A stretch of 64,000 bases of DNA from JAJTGZ01 sp964403525 (GCA_964403525.1 CAYOGE010000015.1:11027-75026); one strand, 5' to 3'; shown: positions 1 to 11,289, counted from the stretch's first letter. Notes: generated from the letters alone by a model not told the origin. Numbers and translations: made by a program.

Positions 1-2378
<2,378 letters not shown>

Positions 2379-2911
2379 GATCACGCCAACCCGACGCCGC
2401 GCTTGCGCGCCTTGCCGGGTCAGCAGACAATCGAAAATTGAGCACGATCTACTATCTTTGCTTACCGCCCGGCACTTTGCAGATGCCGGGACGCTCGATT
2501 TCTCGTCATTCGATTCGCACGCACGCAGTTTCTTCCGCCATGAGCGGAGTCCACATCGCACGCGCCATCCATCGCTTTCCGGTTGTCAAACAGGCTCCGC
2601 CCTTCACTGCCTTGCGGCCGATCGAGCGTTTACGGGGCAGGCACGGTCTGAACCGGCCATCCCGTTGACCCCTGGAACTCGCGTTCTGGAGGCCCCATCC
2701 AGCTTTCGCTGGCGGGTGGAGAGCATAGGCGCGCACCCCTGTCCGTCAAGCCGCCCTCTGAAAAAACTCCCACTCTTCTTCGTTCCATCCGCCCACGCCA
2801 GGATTCCCACAGATCATCCACACCCAGCAGCGAATTCGCCCTTCTACAGTATCCAAACAAACGCCGAAAAGAGGCCGTAATTGCGCCCATTCGGTGCTCC
2901 TGCAGGCGATC
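2379..2911. other. gene-free leader region upstream of the 23S rRNA gene
   Basis: No credible coding sequence: the open frames here have no ribosome binding site and a low-complexity, Arg/Ser/Pro-rich composition. It should hold the promoter and leader of the 23S gene, since no 16S gene precedes it. A TTGACA hexamer is present on the minus strand (2584-2589), but no -10 box lies at the right distance, so no promoter is called. Confidence 0.6.
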
Positions 2912-2944
2912 GCAAAAGAAACCGGCCGGCCCTCAGGGCCGGCC
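2912..2944 (-). terminator. rho-independent terminator of the pilus-type operon
   Basis: A perfect 9-bp GC stem (2924-2932 with 2936-2944, 3-nt loop) is followed on the minus strand by GGTTTCTTTT. It lies 37 bases after the stop codon of the last operon gene. Confidence 0.85.
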
Positions 2945-2980
2945 GATGGTCATTCGCCAGTTCTGGCCCGTTGCCAGGGC

Positions 2981-5098
2981 TCAGCCGCCGCCCAGACCGC
3001 CGCCGCGGTTGGGGATCATCGAAGGCGGCGGCACGTTGGGGCCCTGCCCCGGAGCGTTCGCAGGCGCCGGAGCGCCCGCGCCCATCAACTGCTGGTGCCC
3101 GAGCGCTGCGCTCTCCATCAGACGCCGATAGGTTTCGCTCGCCTTCTGCTCTTCAGGGTCCTTCGCCACGATCGTCTTGTCGACGTCGCGGATGAGCGCA
3201 AGCGAGTACTTGCCGCGCGAGAGCGGGTTCGCGACGACATCCAGCAGGTACGCGTCGCGCTCCTTCGAGATTTCTTTCGTCGGCAGCGGAGCGTTGGTCG
3301 GCGCCGCGGGAGCGGCACCGCCGCCAAGCGGAGCCGGTGCTCCGCCCGCACCGGCCGGGCGGTTCTTTCCGCCGCCGCCGGGAGCCACCGGTGGCGGCGC
3401 GGCGGCAGGCTGCGCAGCGCCGCCCGCGTTGATCTTGGACTCATCGGGGATCTTCCACACCGCCACCATGCCGTCGCCCGGTTCGAGCGAGACGTTCGCG
3501 CTGCGCCAGTAGCCCCACGTGTAATAGAACAGCGTCGCCTGCGCGTTCCCCAGGCCCGACCCGCCGCCAAGACCCGCGGGCGGCTGGCTCGCGTTGGTGA
3601 TGAAGCTGTAGACCTCGTCGTCAACGTGGACCGGATCGGTCCAGCCGCCGGAGGGGATCACGATGGTCGGGCTCTGGGCCGCGGCCACCTGGTCGGCCTG
3701 CAACTGACCCGCGCGGTTGAAGAGCGGGTTGTTGACCTTCACCCGCAGTTCATAGCGGTAGGTTGCCCCGCGCACGGCCTGTACGTCGTGGTGCCACACG
3801 GCCACCGGCTCGGTGCTTGAGAGCAGCACGCTGAGGTCGTTGTCCCGGACCACCGGTCCCTTCGGCGCCGAAGCGTCGGACTTCCCGCCGAGCTCGCTGA
3901 TCTTGGCCTCGACCTCAGCGATCTGCTTCTTGACCAAATCAATCTGGCGCTCAAGGTCTTTGATCAACCGGTCGCGCGAGGTGGGCTGGTTCGACGCGCC
4001 ACCACCGCCGGCTCCTCCGCCACCTCCGCCAGCCCCTTTGGGCCCGCGAAGGCCACCGCCACCGCCGCCGCTGGGCGCCGGCGGCGCAGGCTGCTTGTTG
4101 GCGTTCTGCAGCGCTCGCTCCTTGCCGGCCAGGCTGTCGCGCAGGCCCTTGAGGCGACGCTGCCAGTCACCGAGAGGACCTCCGGCCGCATCGCCGGCCT
4201 GGCCGCTCTTGAGAACTTCAGCGGGTGATTTCCATTCCTCGCCAACGACGTTGCCGCCGAGTTCCGCGCGCCGGTACCACTCGGGCCGCAGAAGCTCTTC
4301 CATGCCCGTCGAAGCGTCGAACACGACCTGGGCGAGCGTCTGCGAATCAATCTTGGGATCGCGGAGGGTGTCGTGGAAGTTGCGGCGGCCCGGCAGGAGC
4401 GGCGTTGCCACCTCGTTGCCCCAGGTGCCGTCGGCCTTGAGTTCCTGCCGGACCATCTCGACCTCAACAACCTCGGTGTTCGCCCACCAGGCGCGGAGCA
4501 GCGGCAGCGCGGGGCCCGGCCCGTCTGGGTCCTGCTCCAGCGCTGCGCGGATGGCCTTGGGGTCAATCGTTGTCTCGACGGTCACCGCGGCCTTGTCGTA
4601 CGGGCCGCTGGAGGGCATGTACTGGGCGAGCTTTTCGATCGACGCGACGTCCTGCTCGTGCACCGTGCTCATGAAGGCGTGCGCGATCGGCTTGGTGCCG
4701 GCGGGCAGCTTCGGCGGAAGGTAGACCTGATCGGAGCTCGGCCCGGTCACCTGCTTGCTGCCGAGCCCAACGAGCCCCACGGGCGCGTACGCAAGTGACG
4801 CGTTCGGCGCGACCGAAACCGCCATGCGGTTCTTGAATTCGGCGAGCGGGTCGGTCGGGTGCTTGAGCTGCTCCGGCGTGCCCGGGTTCGGCTCACGCAT
4901 CTTCGCGTTCAACTGCTTCGCCGTGCTGAGGATCTTCTCGTACGCCTGATCGGCGGGCACCTGATCACGGTTGACCTCAACGGTGTTGGAGGTTCCCGCG
5001 AACTGCCACGCGACAACGCCCGTCAGGCCCGCGGCGGCGAGGGCGAGAAAGATCTTCTCGACGTGCTTCTCAAACGGGTTGATTCCTCGGACTGCCAT
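2981..5098 (-). CDS. membrane-anchored protein of unknown function, third gene of a PilM operon
   Basis: A 705-residue protein that I do not recognise by family. It has one N-terminal membrane segment (about residues 12-32) followed by a large region predicted to be periplasmic. Near the middle is a Gly/Pro-rich linker, then a short Lys/Glu-rich coiled coil (starting around DRLIKDLERQIDLVKKQI) and a second Pro/Gly/Ala-rich stretch towards the C-terminus. The start is set at the ATG at 5098, which has GAAGGGTG 6-8 bases upstream; a longer open frame begins 33 bases earlier without such a site. It follows the PilM-like and PilO-like genes on the same strand with an 89-base gap, so it is probably a further component of the same inner-membrane platform. 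Its position could suit a PilP-like or docking role, but the sequence does not prove this. Confidence 0.75.
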   Translation of the reverse strand: MAVRGINPFEKHVEKIFLALAAAGLTGVVAWQFAGTSNTVEVNRDQVPADQAYEKILSTAKQLNAKMREPNPGTPEQLKHPTDPLAEFKNRMAVSVAPNASLAYAPVGLVGLGSKQVTGPSSDQVYLPPKLPAGTKPIAHAFMSTVHEQDVASIEKLAQYMPSSGPYDKAAVTVETTIDPKAIRAALEQDPDGPGPALPLLRAWWANTEVVEVEMVRQELKADGTWGNEVATPLLPGRRNFHDTLRDPKIDSQTLAQVVFDASTGMEELLRPEWYRRAELGGNVVGEEWKSPAEVLKSGQAGDAAGGPLGDWQRRLKGLRDSLAGKERALQNANKQPAPPAPSGGGGGGLRGPKGAGGGGGGAGGGGASNQPTSRDRLIKDLERQIDLVKKQIAEVEAKISELGGKSDASAPKGPVVRDNDLSVLLSSTEPVAVWHHDVQAVRGATYRYELRVKVNNPLFNRAGQLQADQVAAAQSPTIVIPSGGWTDPVHVDDEVYSFITNASQPPAGLGGGSGLGNAQATLFYYTWGYWRSANVSLEPGDGMVAVWKIPDESKINAGGAAQPAAAPPPVAPGGGGKNRPAGAGGAPAPLGGGAAPAAPTNAPLPTKEISKERDAYLLDVVANPLSRGKYSLALIRDVDKTIVAKDPEEQKASETYRRLMESAALGHQQLMGAGAPAPANAPGQGPNVPPPSMIPNRGGGLGGG

Positions 5099-5187
5099 AT
5101 GGATCACCCTTCTGCTGGCCCCGCGGCCCATGAGTGGCGCGGGGAAAAGTTCATTCGTCTGTACACAAACACCCGCTCAACCGATGC

Positions 5188-6555
5188 TCATCCGCCCGCC
5201 GAGCCCGCACGCCGGCCCGACGGTGCCGGCCCCGCCGGAGCGGGCGACCCGCCCGGAGCGCCGCCATCGGCGCCGGGCGCAGCAGGATCGGGCGCCTCGA
5301 GCCCAAGCGCCACCTTGACCTCCTTCGGCATCAGCTCGCGCGTCCACTCGCGGAGCCAGAGCGCCTCGATGGTCATGTCGACCCGCGTCACGCCGTCTGG
5401 GCCGTAGTAGTACCCTTCACGCAGCTCTGCGGCCGGGTCGACCTTGCTGAGGTTCACGCTGGTGACGGTCATCATGTTGGCCCGCGAGACGGCGTCAAAG
5501 AACTGGGGGAGGTCCTTCGTCGCGACCACGCACGTGAGGTGCGCCGTGACAACGTCGTACAGCCCGCTGGACTTGCGCCCGGTGATCGAAGCCGAGTAGT
5601 CGTGCGCGCCGTCGCCGGGGGCAGCGGCCGCGGCCGGGTCAACAAACGCCCCGCCCTGCTGCGGCGCCGGGAGCACCGAGTCAACCGTCAGCCGCTGGAT
5701 GCGCTTGACGACGCTCTTGGTCACGCCGATGTCCTTGGCCGACGCGTTGGCGTCCGCCACCGCACGCATCACGTCCTGCATTGTCCAGTACTGCACCTGC
5801 CAGTCCCACAGCTCGAGCGGTGAGGGCGTGTTGGCCTCAACCACCGGCGGCAGGTTGAAGATGGCGGTGCTCGCGTAGACGTTCAGTTTCTGGCCCCACT
5901 GCACGTACGCGTTGATGCGTTCAGCGACCATGCCGTCCTCGAGCGCCTTGCGCTTCTCCTCGGAGAGGCGGTCGGCGCCGTTGGCGGACGCGTCGGTCCC
6001 CAGCTCGCGCTGCAGGAAGTTGTTGCGGTACTCGGTCAACCGCTGCGCGAGGTAATCGCCGGCGATCGGCGGTTTGGCGTTGATCATTCCCAGCAGCGCG
6101 TTCTGGCCGTCGCCGACGAGCACGCGCCAGAACTGCTTCGCCTTGGCGAGATCGTTCGCCGGGGGGTTGGGGAAGACGCCCGCAACCAGCGGAGCACGGT
6201 CACCCTTGTTGTACTTGATGGCCTCCGCCACCACGCCGGCGGCCGATGCCTGCTGGTGGTCGAGCGCCTCTTTGAACCTCGCCGTAACGACCTCGTTGGG
6301 CGCGTAGGTCCACTGCACGCCCGCCTCGCCCGGCATCAGGCTCGGCACCTTGTAGTTGATCGCCGTTGAGTTGAAGTCTGAGCTGTCGTTCCTCACCTGC
6401 TGCTGAAAGGCCTCGTGCTTGCTGGCGATCATGCCCATGGCGAAGTAGACCATCGCGGGCACCACCAGCAGGGCGATCACAAGGAACGCAACGAGCGACC
6501 AGCGCCGCTGCACCCAGCCCATGACCGACTTGACGTCGAACTTGCCCTTGCTCAC
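5188..6555 (-). CDS. PilO-like (Amuc_1100-type) single-pass membrane protein
   Basis: A 455-residue protein with one N-terminal membrane segment (about residues 19-42, SLVAFLVIALLVVPAMVYF) and a large extracytoplasmic domain containing long helical stretches. This topology and its place directly after a PilM gene match PilN/PilO-type platform proteins; in Verrucomicrobia the comparable position is held by Amuc_1100-type proteins. The GTG start at 6555 overlaps the stop of pilM (GTGA), and a strong AAGGAGG site lies 8 bases upstream, within pilM, implying translational coupling. The C-terminal 60 residues are Ala/Pro/Gly-rich. The PilO-like assignment rests on topology and gene order rather than on a diagnostic motif. 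Confidence 0.7.
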   Translation of the reverse strand: MSKGKFDVKSVMGWVQRRWSLVAFLVIALLVVPAMVYFAMGMIASKHEAFQQQVRNDSSDFNSTAINYKVPSLMPGEAGVQWTYAPNEVVTARFKEALDHQQASAAGVVAEAIKYNKGDRAPLVAGVFPNPPANDLAKAKQFWRVLVGDGQNALLGMINAKPPIAGDYLAQRLTEYRNNFLQRELGTDASANGADRLSEEKRKALEDGMVAERINAYVQWGQKLNVYASTAIFNLPPVVEANTPSPLELWDWQVQYWTMQDVMRAVADANASAKDIGVTKSVVKRIQRLTVDSVLPAPQQGGAFVDPAAAAAPGDGAHDYSASITGRKSSGLYDVVTAHLTCVVATKDLPQFFDAVSRANMMTVTSVNLSKVDPAAELREGYYYGPDGVTRVDMTIEALWLREWTRELMPKEVKVALGLEAPDPAAPGADGGAPGGSPAPAGPAPSGRRAGSAGG

Positions 6556-8603
6556 TTGCCCGCCTCCTTCTCGGCCGCCAGAACCGCGTCCCAGGTGATC
6601 ACATACTCGGTCACGGTCGAGCCGGGGGCGAAGCCGCCCAAGGGGGGCAACGGCGCCAGCTTCTCAACATCTTCACTTCCGGGCGCGGGGCTGCCGCCGC
6701 CACCACCAAGCGCCGGCGGACGTTCACGCGGCTGCGGTGCAAAGGGCGGCGGCGAACCACCCCCACCGCCGCCGGGCAGCATCGTCGGGCCACGGCGGCC
6801 CGGGCCACCGCCTCCACCGCCGCCGCCGGGGGGCGGTCCGCCGAACCCGCCGGGAAGGCGGTTTCCACCCCCCCCCAGGCCGCCGGGGAGCGCATTGGGG
6901 TTGGCGGGGTTGACGTTCCCGTCTACGCCGCTGGAGACAAACTTCCACGCGGCGTTGGTGATCTCGTACTCCGGGTGCTTCTTCGCGTTGGCCAGCAGCC
7001 AACCCTGCAGTTCCCGCTGCACAAACGTGTCGGTCGCCGCGCTGACCTCGCGGTTGATCGCGATCCGCAGCGTTGCGCTGACGGTGCCGCGCGGCCCGCC
7101 CCCCGCGCCCGGCACCACGCCCGGTGTGCCCGCCGGAGCGGCGGCGCCCGCCGGGGGCACGTACACCGTGTCGAACGACTTGAAGTCGAGCACGGCCTCG
7201 CCGTTCGCATCGGTCGGGAACGTCTTGAGCTTCGCGGCGGCGCCAGCGAGCATCGCGCCCGCGTCGTCAACAACCAGCGGGATGAAGTTGCGGTCGGCCA
7301 CGGTCATCAGCAGGCCCGCGGCACGGGCGTCGGGCTTGTACTCGCTCTCGGCGCTGGTCCACGCGGCCTTCAGGCGCTTCGCCTCGGCGCGGGTGTCGTC
7401 GATCTGCTTCTTCACACCGGGGTCGACCGTGGGATTCGCAAAGATCGGGCGGATGAACATCGCGCCGCCGGCCAGCAGGGCCAGCACCGCCGCGGCCGTG
7501 AACCACTTGGTCTTCTCGCGCCACATCGCCTCTTTGACGACGGTCATGGGCATGAGGTTGGCATCGATGATCTCGTTGCCCAGGCCCTGCAGGGCGAGCC
7601 CAAACGCCGTGGCAAGCTGGGGCGCGTTGCTCTGGAACGTCGCCTCTTTGTCGTTGGCAACCTTGCTGACGCGCCCGAACTTCTCGAGCTTGGTGACCTC
7701 CATGCCGAGCTGCTGGCTCAGGAACTTCTTCAGGCCGGGGAGTTCAAAGGTCGCGCCCAACCCGATCAGGCGGGTGAGCTTCGCGTCGCGGTGGGTGCTG
7801 GTGTAGTAGCTGATCGACCTCTGCACATCGGCGGCGAGGTCGGCAAAGACCGGACGCATCGCCTGCAGGATGTGCCGCGCGTGCGGGCTGCTCTCGGCCT
7901 CGGCCTTGAGGCGCTCGGCCTTCATGTAGCTGGTGTTGAAGGCGGTGACAAGGGCCTCGGTGAAGTTGTGCCCGCCGATCGGGAACGTACGGATCCACAG
8001 CCGGCCCGCCTCGGCGACGATCAGGTCGCTGCTGGTGGTGCCCACATCCAGGATCACGGTGCCGGGGGTGTTCTCGCCGAAGAGCTGGTCCCAGGCGACG
8101 GCGTTGTACGCGGCAAGCGGGCTGAGCGTGAGGATGTCGGGCGTAACACCAACGTCGTGCCAGCCGTGGAGCACCTCGCTCACGCTCTCGGTGCGGATGG
8201 CGAAGATGCCGACCTCAACCTCTGGTGAGTCGGGAGCAACAAACGTCTGGTAGTCCCACTGCACCTCGTCGATCGGGAAGGGGATCTGCTGCATCGCCTC
8301 GAACTTGACGATGTCAACAAGGTTCTTCTTGTCAACGGGGGGGAGCTTGGCGAACCGGGCAAAGCTCTGCGCGCCCGGCACGCTGATGGCCACGGTCGCC
8401 TTGCCGAGGTCGTGCTGGCTGATGAGGGTGCCAAGAGCGACACGCGCCGCTTCCTTTGGATCGATCTCCGGCGCACTGAGGGGGCGCTTGTGAGGGATCA
8501 GCACAAAGTCGTCGACGCGAACACTCTCGCCGTCGCGCACGAGCTTCACGGCCTTGAGCGCGCCCGAACCGATCTCGACGCCCCAACTTGCGTTGCCTGC
8601 CAT
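6552..8603 (-). CDS. pilM: PilM-type pilus assembly ATPase-fold protein fused to a PilN-like membrane segment
   Basis: 683 residues. Residues 1-350 form an actin-like PilM domain: the N-terminal WGVEIGSGALKAVKL strand-loop, the conserved KNLVDIVKFEAMQQIPFP region at about 93-110, the phosphate-binding VILDVGTTSSDL at about 183-194, and a C-terminal GLGATFELPGL. A single membrane segment follows at about 367-384, then a periplasmic-type region, ending in a long Gly/Pro-rich tail (about residues 590-640). Classical PilM is cytoplasmic and about 350 residues; here the following helix and domain resemble PilN, suggesting a PilM-PilN fusion. The ATG at 8603 has GGAG 7 bases upstream. It is the first gene of a three-gene operon and probably nucleates an inner-membrane platform for type IV pili or a related secretion system; no pilin, PilB or PilQ is in this window. 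Confidence 0.85.
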   Translation of the reverse strand: MAGNASWGVEIGSGALKAVKLVRDGESVRVDDFVLIPHKRPLSAPEIDPKEAARVALGTLISQHDLGKATVAISVPGAQSFARFAKLPPVDKKNLVDIVKFEAMQQIPFPIDEVQWDYQTFVAPDSPEVEVGIFAIRTESVSEVLHGWHDVGVTPDILTLSPLAAYNAVAWDQLFGENTPGTVILDVGTTSSDLIVAEAGRLWIRTFPIGGHNFTEALVTAFNTSYMKAERLKAEAESSPHARHILQAMRPVFADLAADVQRSISYYTSTHRDAKLTRLIGLGATFELPGLKKFLSQQLGMEVTKLEKFGRVSKVANDKEATFQSNAPQLATAFGLALQGLGNEIIDANLMPMTVVKEAMWREKTKWFTAAAVLALLAGGAMFIRPIFANPTVDPGVKKQIDDTRAEAKRLKAAWTSAESEYKPDARAAGLLMTVADRNFIPLVVDDAGAMLAGAAAKLKTFPTDANGEAVLDFKSFDTVYVPPAGAAAPAGTPGVVPGAGGGPRGTVSATLRIAINREVSAATDTFVQRELQGWLLANAKKHPEYEITNAAWKFVSSGVDGNVNPANPNALPGGLGGGGNRLPGGFGGPPPGGGGGGGGPGRRGPTMLPGGGGGGSPPPFAPQPRERPPALGGGGGSPAPGSEDVEKLAPLPPLGGFAPGSTVTEYVITWDAVLAAEKEAGK

Positions 8604-8898
8604 CGCCTGCTCCAATTGGCCCACCAAGGACCGGTTTTCAAGAACCCGCGATTCGCGCCGGACGCATCGGGCCTCTGCGGCCTCCGCCGCGCGCGAGCGC
8701 AAGCTCCGTTCTGTCAATAGGTTACGTCGCTACGGCCGCCGGGTTCCGATCCTTCCACATCCAGCAGGCGGCGCACGCCGCCCTTCGCTCCACCTGGACC
8801 CACGGGACGACCATTTCAACCACTCCGCCCCCCATTTTCAAGCCCCAGCGCCGAGAGCCGCCCAATCTTCAACGGCAACCACCCCACCCAGGCAACGG

Positions 8899-9348
8899 CT
8901 ACTTCGTGCCCGGCGGTTTCGCCTTGCCGAAGGTCAGCTCCGTTTCGGCCGGGAGTTTCTCAATCTTCACCGCCAACCAGGCGGGCGAGTTGCCCCACCA
9001 GACGCTGAACTTCATTTTGACCTTGTCACCCTTCTTGAGGTTCGACAGGTCGACCCCTTTGGCCGGCGGAAAGTCCATCGTCATGGCGTTCATGCCGACC
9101 ACTTCGCCGTCACGGTTCTTGAAGGTGTCGATCGCCTCGTGATGAACCCTCAATTCGGTGCGTTTGTCACCCGTAGTGGGCAGCGAGACGATCTCGCCGC
9201 GCACTTCATAGGTGCCATCGGGCTCCCGCGCGGGCGGCACGTGTCCGGCGGTGGTGGCATCGGTTGCGGCGGGTTTGTCCTTTGCGCTGCACGCAAGCAA
9301 AAAGCCAGCCATAAGGCAAAGAACTACGGGAAAAAGAACGCGGCTCAT
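8899..9348 (-). CDS. CusF-like copper-binding lipoprotein
   Basis: 149 residues. An N-terminal lipoprotein signal (SRVLFPVVLCLMAGFLLAC, lipobox LLAC) is followed by a small beta-barrel-type domain. Motifs VHHEAIDTF and GMNAMTMDFP, then a LKKGDKVKMKF strand, match the CusF-like copper-binding family, where His and Met residues plus an aromatic bind Cu(I)/Ag(I) in the periplasm. It probably serves copper handling outside the cytoplasm, which suits a genome investing in copper-containing cytochrome oxidase, though it is 17 kb from that cluster. The ATG at 9346-9348 lies inside a terminator-like hairpin that follows the upstream gene, so start-codon access may depend on readthrough or RNA folding. 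The longer in-frame extension upstream would destroy the signal peptide and is not favoured. Confidence 0.78.
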   Translation of the reverse strand: MSRVLFPVVLCLMAGFLLACSAKDKPAATDATTAGHVPPAREPDGTYEVRGEIVSLPTTGDKRTELRVHHEAIDTFKNRDGEVVGMNAMTMDFPPAKGVDLSNLKKGDKVKMKFSVWWGNSPAWLAVKIEKLPAETELTFGKAKPPGTK

Positions 9349-9366
9349 GCTTGAAGCATGAGCCGC
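9331..9366 (-). terminator. terminator-like palindrome overlapping the start of the copper lipoprotein gene
   Basis: A near-perfect palindrome (9340-9366, GCGGCTCATG stem, 10 to 13 bp) is followed on the minus strand by GTTCTTTTT. It sits 51 bases after the stop of the 105-residue protein gene and contains the lipoprotein ATG (9346-9348), so it may act as terminator or attenuator. Confidence 0.75.
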
Positions 9367-9416
9367 TTGGGAGTCTTGGTCAACTCGGCGAATGAATTCG
9401 GCCCTTGGGCCGGCAC

Positions 9417-9734
9417 TCAGGCCTTTTCGATCTTGAGGTACTGCTCGCACGCCTTGAGGTCGGGAGCGATGCAGAAGTCAAACGGCATGGTCCAGGTTGC
9501 ACCCTTGACAACGCGGACGATCTTGCCGCAGGTCTGACGCATGACCCAGTCGCGGTTGCCGCGGTTCTTGGTCTGCCAGTTCAACTGACGCTTGTGATAG
9601 GCCCGCGCAAGGCCCTTCTTGTTGACCGGATCGAGACGCATGAGGCGCTCAATGGTCTTTGACCGGCCGGCCGCGCGCGGCATGACGGTAACGGTGCACT
9701 TGACGTTCTGGCCGGCTTTGAGGGTGTCGATCAT
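9417..9734 (-). CDS. small basic conserved protein of unknown function
   Basis: 105 residues, strongly basic. I do not recognise a named family. Visible features: an N-terminal MIDTLKAGQNVKCTV beta-like segment, an Arg/Lys-rich centre (IERLMRLDP, YHKRQLNW, NRGNRDWVMRQTCGKIVRV), four cysteines spread along the chain and an aromatic WTMPF stretch. The look is that of a small RNA- or ribosome-binding protein, but that is inference. The ATG at 9734 has GGAG 8 bases upstream; the open frame upstream of it is non-coding in character. A TACTAT box on the same strand lies about 50 bases upstream. It is followed by a terminator-like palindrome, so it is probably monocistronic. Confidence 0.75.
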   Translation of the reverse strand: MIDTLKAGQNVKCTVTVMPRAAGRSKTIERLMRLDPVNKKGLARAYHKRQLNWQTKNRGNRDWVMRQTCGKIVRVVKGATWTMPFDFCIAPDLKACEQYLKIEKA

Positions 9735-9783
9735 GAGTAGTCTCCGACGGCGCGGGGCTTGGTCGGCTCCGGGCAGGGCCAAG

Positions 9784-9789
9784 ATAGTA
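9784..9789 (-). promoter_or_regulatory. possible -10 box (TACTAT) for the 105-residue protein gene
   Basis: TACTAT on the minus strand, 49 bases before the ATG and ahead of a GGAG ribosome site. No -35 consensus is visible at 16-18 bases. Confidence 0.3.
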
Positions 9790-9895
9790 GGCGAGCGCGC
9801 TGCAAAGGGCCAGTCGCCGGCCCGCTGGCGCGGGCCACAACAACCAATTTTGCTCCGCAATTCGGCCAAAGCAGGGCTTGCAACGGACCGACCAC

Positions 9896-9901
9896 TATCA
9901 T
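9896..9901 (+). promoter_or_regulatory. -10 box of a putative leaderless promoter (Memo gene)
   Basis: TATCAT followed by 7 bases and the ATG at 9909. No Shine-Dalgarno sequence lies between them, so transcription would start at or next to the start codon. Confidence 0.5.
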
Positions 9902-9908
9902 CCCCCCT

Positions 9909-11285
9909 ATGCCCCCACTCAACCCCGAGCAGACCCCACCGCCGCCGTTTGACCCCTCGGCGCCGCATCAGCAAAAACCCCGACTCCGCCCGATTCGGGG
10001 GTTTCCGGTGCCGGCACAGGGACCAAACGGCGAGCAGGTGAACATGCTGGGCCTCTCTGACGCCAGCCAGGTCTCAGACAAGATGTGCGTTGTGGTGCCG
10101 GCGGTGCAGGTGATCCTGCCCCTGATGGACGGAACCCGCGACCTGGACCAGATCGTCCAGCAGGTCGGCAAGGGGCTGACGCGACCGTTCGTGGAGCAGT
10201 TGGTGGCGCAGCTTGACGACGCGGGGATGATCGACGGTCCGACGTTCGATGCGATGATCGCCAAGATGCGGGCCGACTTTGACGCCTCACCGGTGCTTCC
10301 CCCCGCTTCGACCGCCGCGTTTATCGATGCCCTCGTGCACGACGGCATGCAGAACGACAAGCTCAGCAAGGAAGCGAGCGAAGACGAGAAGCAGGCCTAC
10401 GGCGTCAAGCGCCTGCGCGAGACGATGGACGAGTTCGTGCGCGAGTCGCTCAAGAACGCCCAGGACCCCTCGCTCAACGAGCTGCCCAAGGCGATCATCG
10501 CTCCGCACCTTGATTACGGTCGCGGGTGGGTGAACTACGGCGCGATCTACGGGCGCCTCCGTGTCGTCGATCGTCCCGACCGCGTGATCATCCTGGGAAC
10601 CAACCACTTCGGGCGTTCAACCGGCGTCTGCGGCTGCGACAAGGGGTACCAGACGCCGCTGGGCACGTGCGAACTCGACACCGACGTGGCGCAGGGCCTG
10701 CGGGCCAGGCTCGGCGATGCGCTCTTTGAGCACCGCTTCGACCACGAGCGCGAGCACTCGGTTGAGCTCCAGGTGCCCTGGATCCAGCACGTCTTCGGGC
10801 CCGACGCCGAGGGGAGGTTCCCGAAGGTGTTCGGCGCGCTGGTCCACGATCCGGCGATCAAGAACGGCGAGAGCTACGACGGCAAGGGCGTCGCCCTCGA
10901 GCCGTTCGTGAAAGCGATGAAGGAAGTCATCGCGTCTCTGCCGGGCAAGACGCTGATCGTCGCGTCCGCCGATCTGTCGCACGTCGGCCCGGCGTTCGGT
11001 GACCAGCAGCCGCTGGCGGGTGAAGAGGCGCCGGCGACCGAGGCACGCAACACCGTCTTCAAGCACGACAACGACCTGATCAACCACATCGCCAACAACC
11101 GCGTGAGCGACCTGCTGGCGGCGATGGCCTGGCAGCAGAACCCCACCCGCTGGTGCAGCACGGGGAACATCGTTGCAACGCTGATGATCACCGAGCCGAA
11201 GAACGTGAAGGTGCTCAACTACTCGGCCGCCCTCGACCAGCAGGGCACGACGATGGTGACGAGCATGGCCGCGGCCATGAGCTGA
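9909..11285 (+). CDS. Memo-family (AmmeMemoRadiSam protein B-like) protein with an extra N-terminal domain
   Basis: 458 residues. The C-terminal two thirds (about residues 190-455) is a Memo domain: PHLDYGRGWVNYGAIY, ILGTNHFG, VELQVPW, SADLSHVG and RWCSTGNI correspond to the His/His/His/Cys site shared with extradiol-dioxygenase-like folds. Residues about 30-130 form a separate small helical domain (LSDASQVSDKMCVVVPAVQV, then LLMDGTRDLDQIVQQV and EQLVAQLDDAGMI-type helices) that resembles PqqD-like or winged-helix wrapping domains. The biochemical role of bacterial Memo proteins is not settled; in many genomes they sit with AMMECR1 and a radical SAM protein, neither of which is nearby here. 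The ATG at 9909 was chosen because homology begins downstream of it and a TATCAT box lies 7 bases before it. Confidence 0.82.
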   Translation: MPPLNPEQTPPPPFDPSAPHQQKPRLRPIRGFPVPAQGPNGEQVNMLGLSDASQVSDKMCVVVPAVQVILPLMDGTRDLDQIVQQVGKGLTRPFVEQLVAQLDDAGMIDGPTFDAMIAKMRADFDASPVLPPASTAAFIDALVHDGMQNDKLSKEASEDEKQAYGVKRLRETMDEFVRESLKNAQDPSLNELPKAIIAPHLDYGRGWVNYGAIYGRLRVVDRPDRVIILGTNHFGRSTGVCGCDKGYQTPLGTCELDTDVAQGLRARLGDALFEHRFDHEREHSVELQVPWIQHVFGPDAEGRFPKVFGALVHDPAIKNGESYDGKGVALEPFVKAMKEVIASLPGKTLIVASADLSHVGPAFGDQQPLAGEEAPATEARNTVFKHDNDLINHIANNRVSDLLAAMAWQQNPTRWCSTGNIVATLMITEPKNVKVLNYSAALDQQGTTMVTSMAAAMS

Positions 11286-11289
11286 GAGG

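Noticed and set aside
2584..2589. TTGACA on the minus strand as 23S -35 box
   Set aside because: No -10 hexamer occurs 15-19 bases downstream.
8712..8717. TTGACA on the minus strand as pilM -35 box
   Set aside because: The position expected for -10 is GCGCGC; not a promoter by itself.
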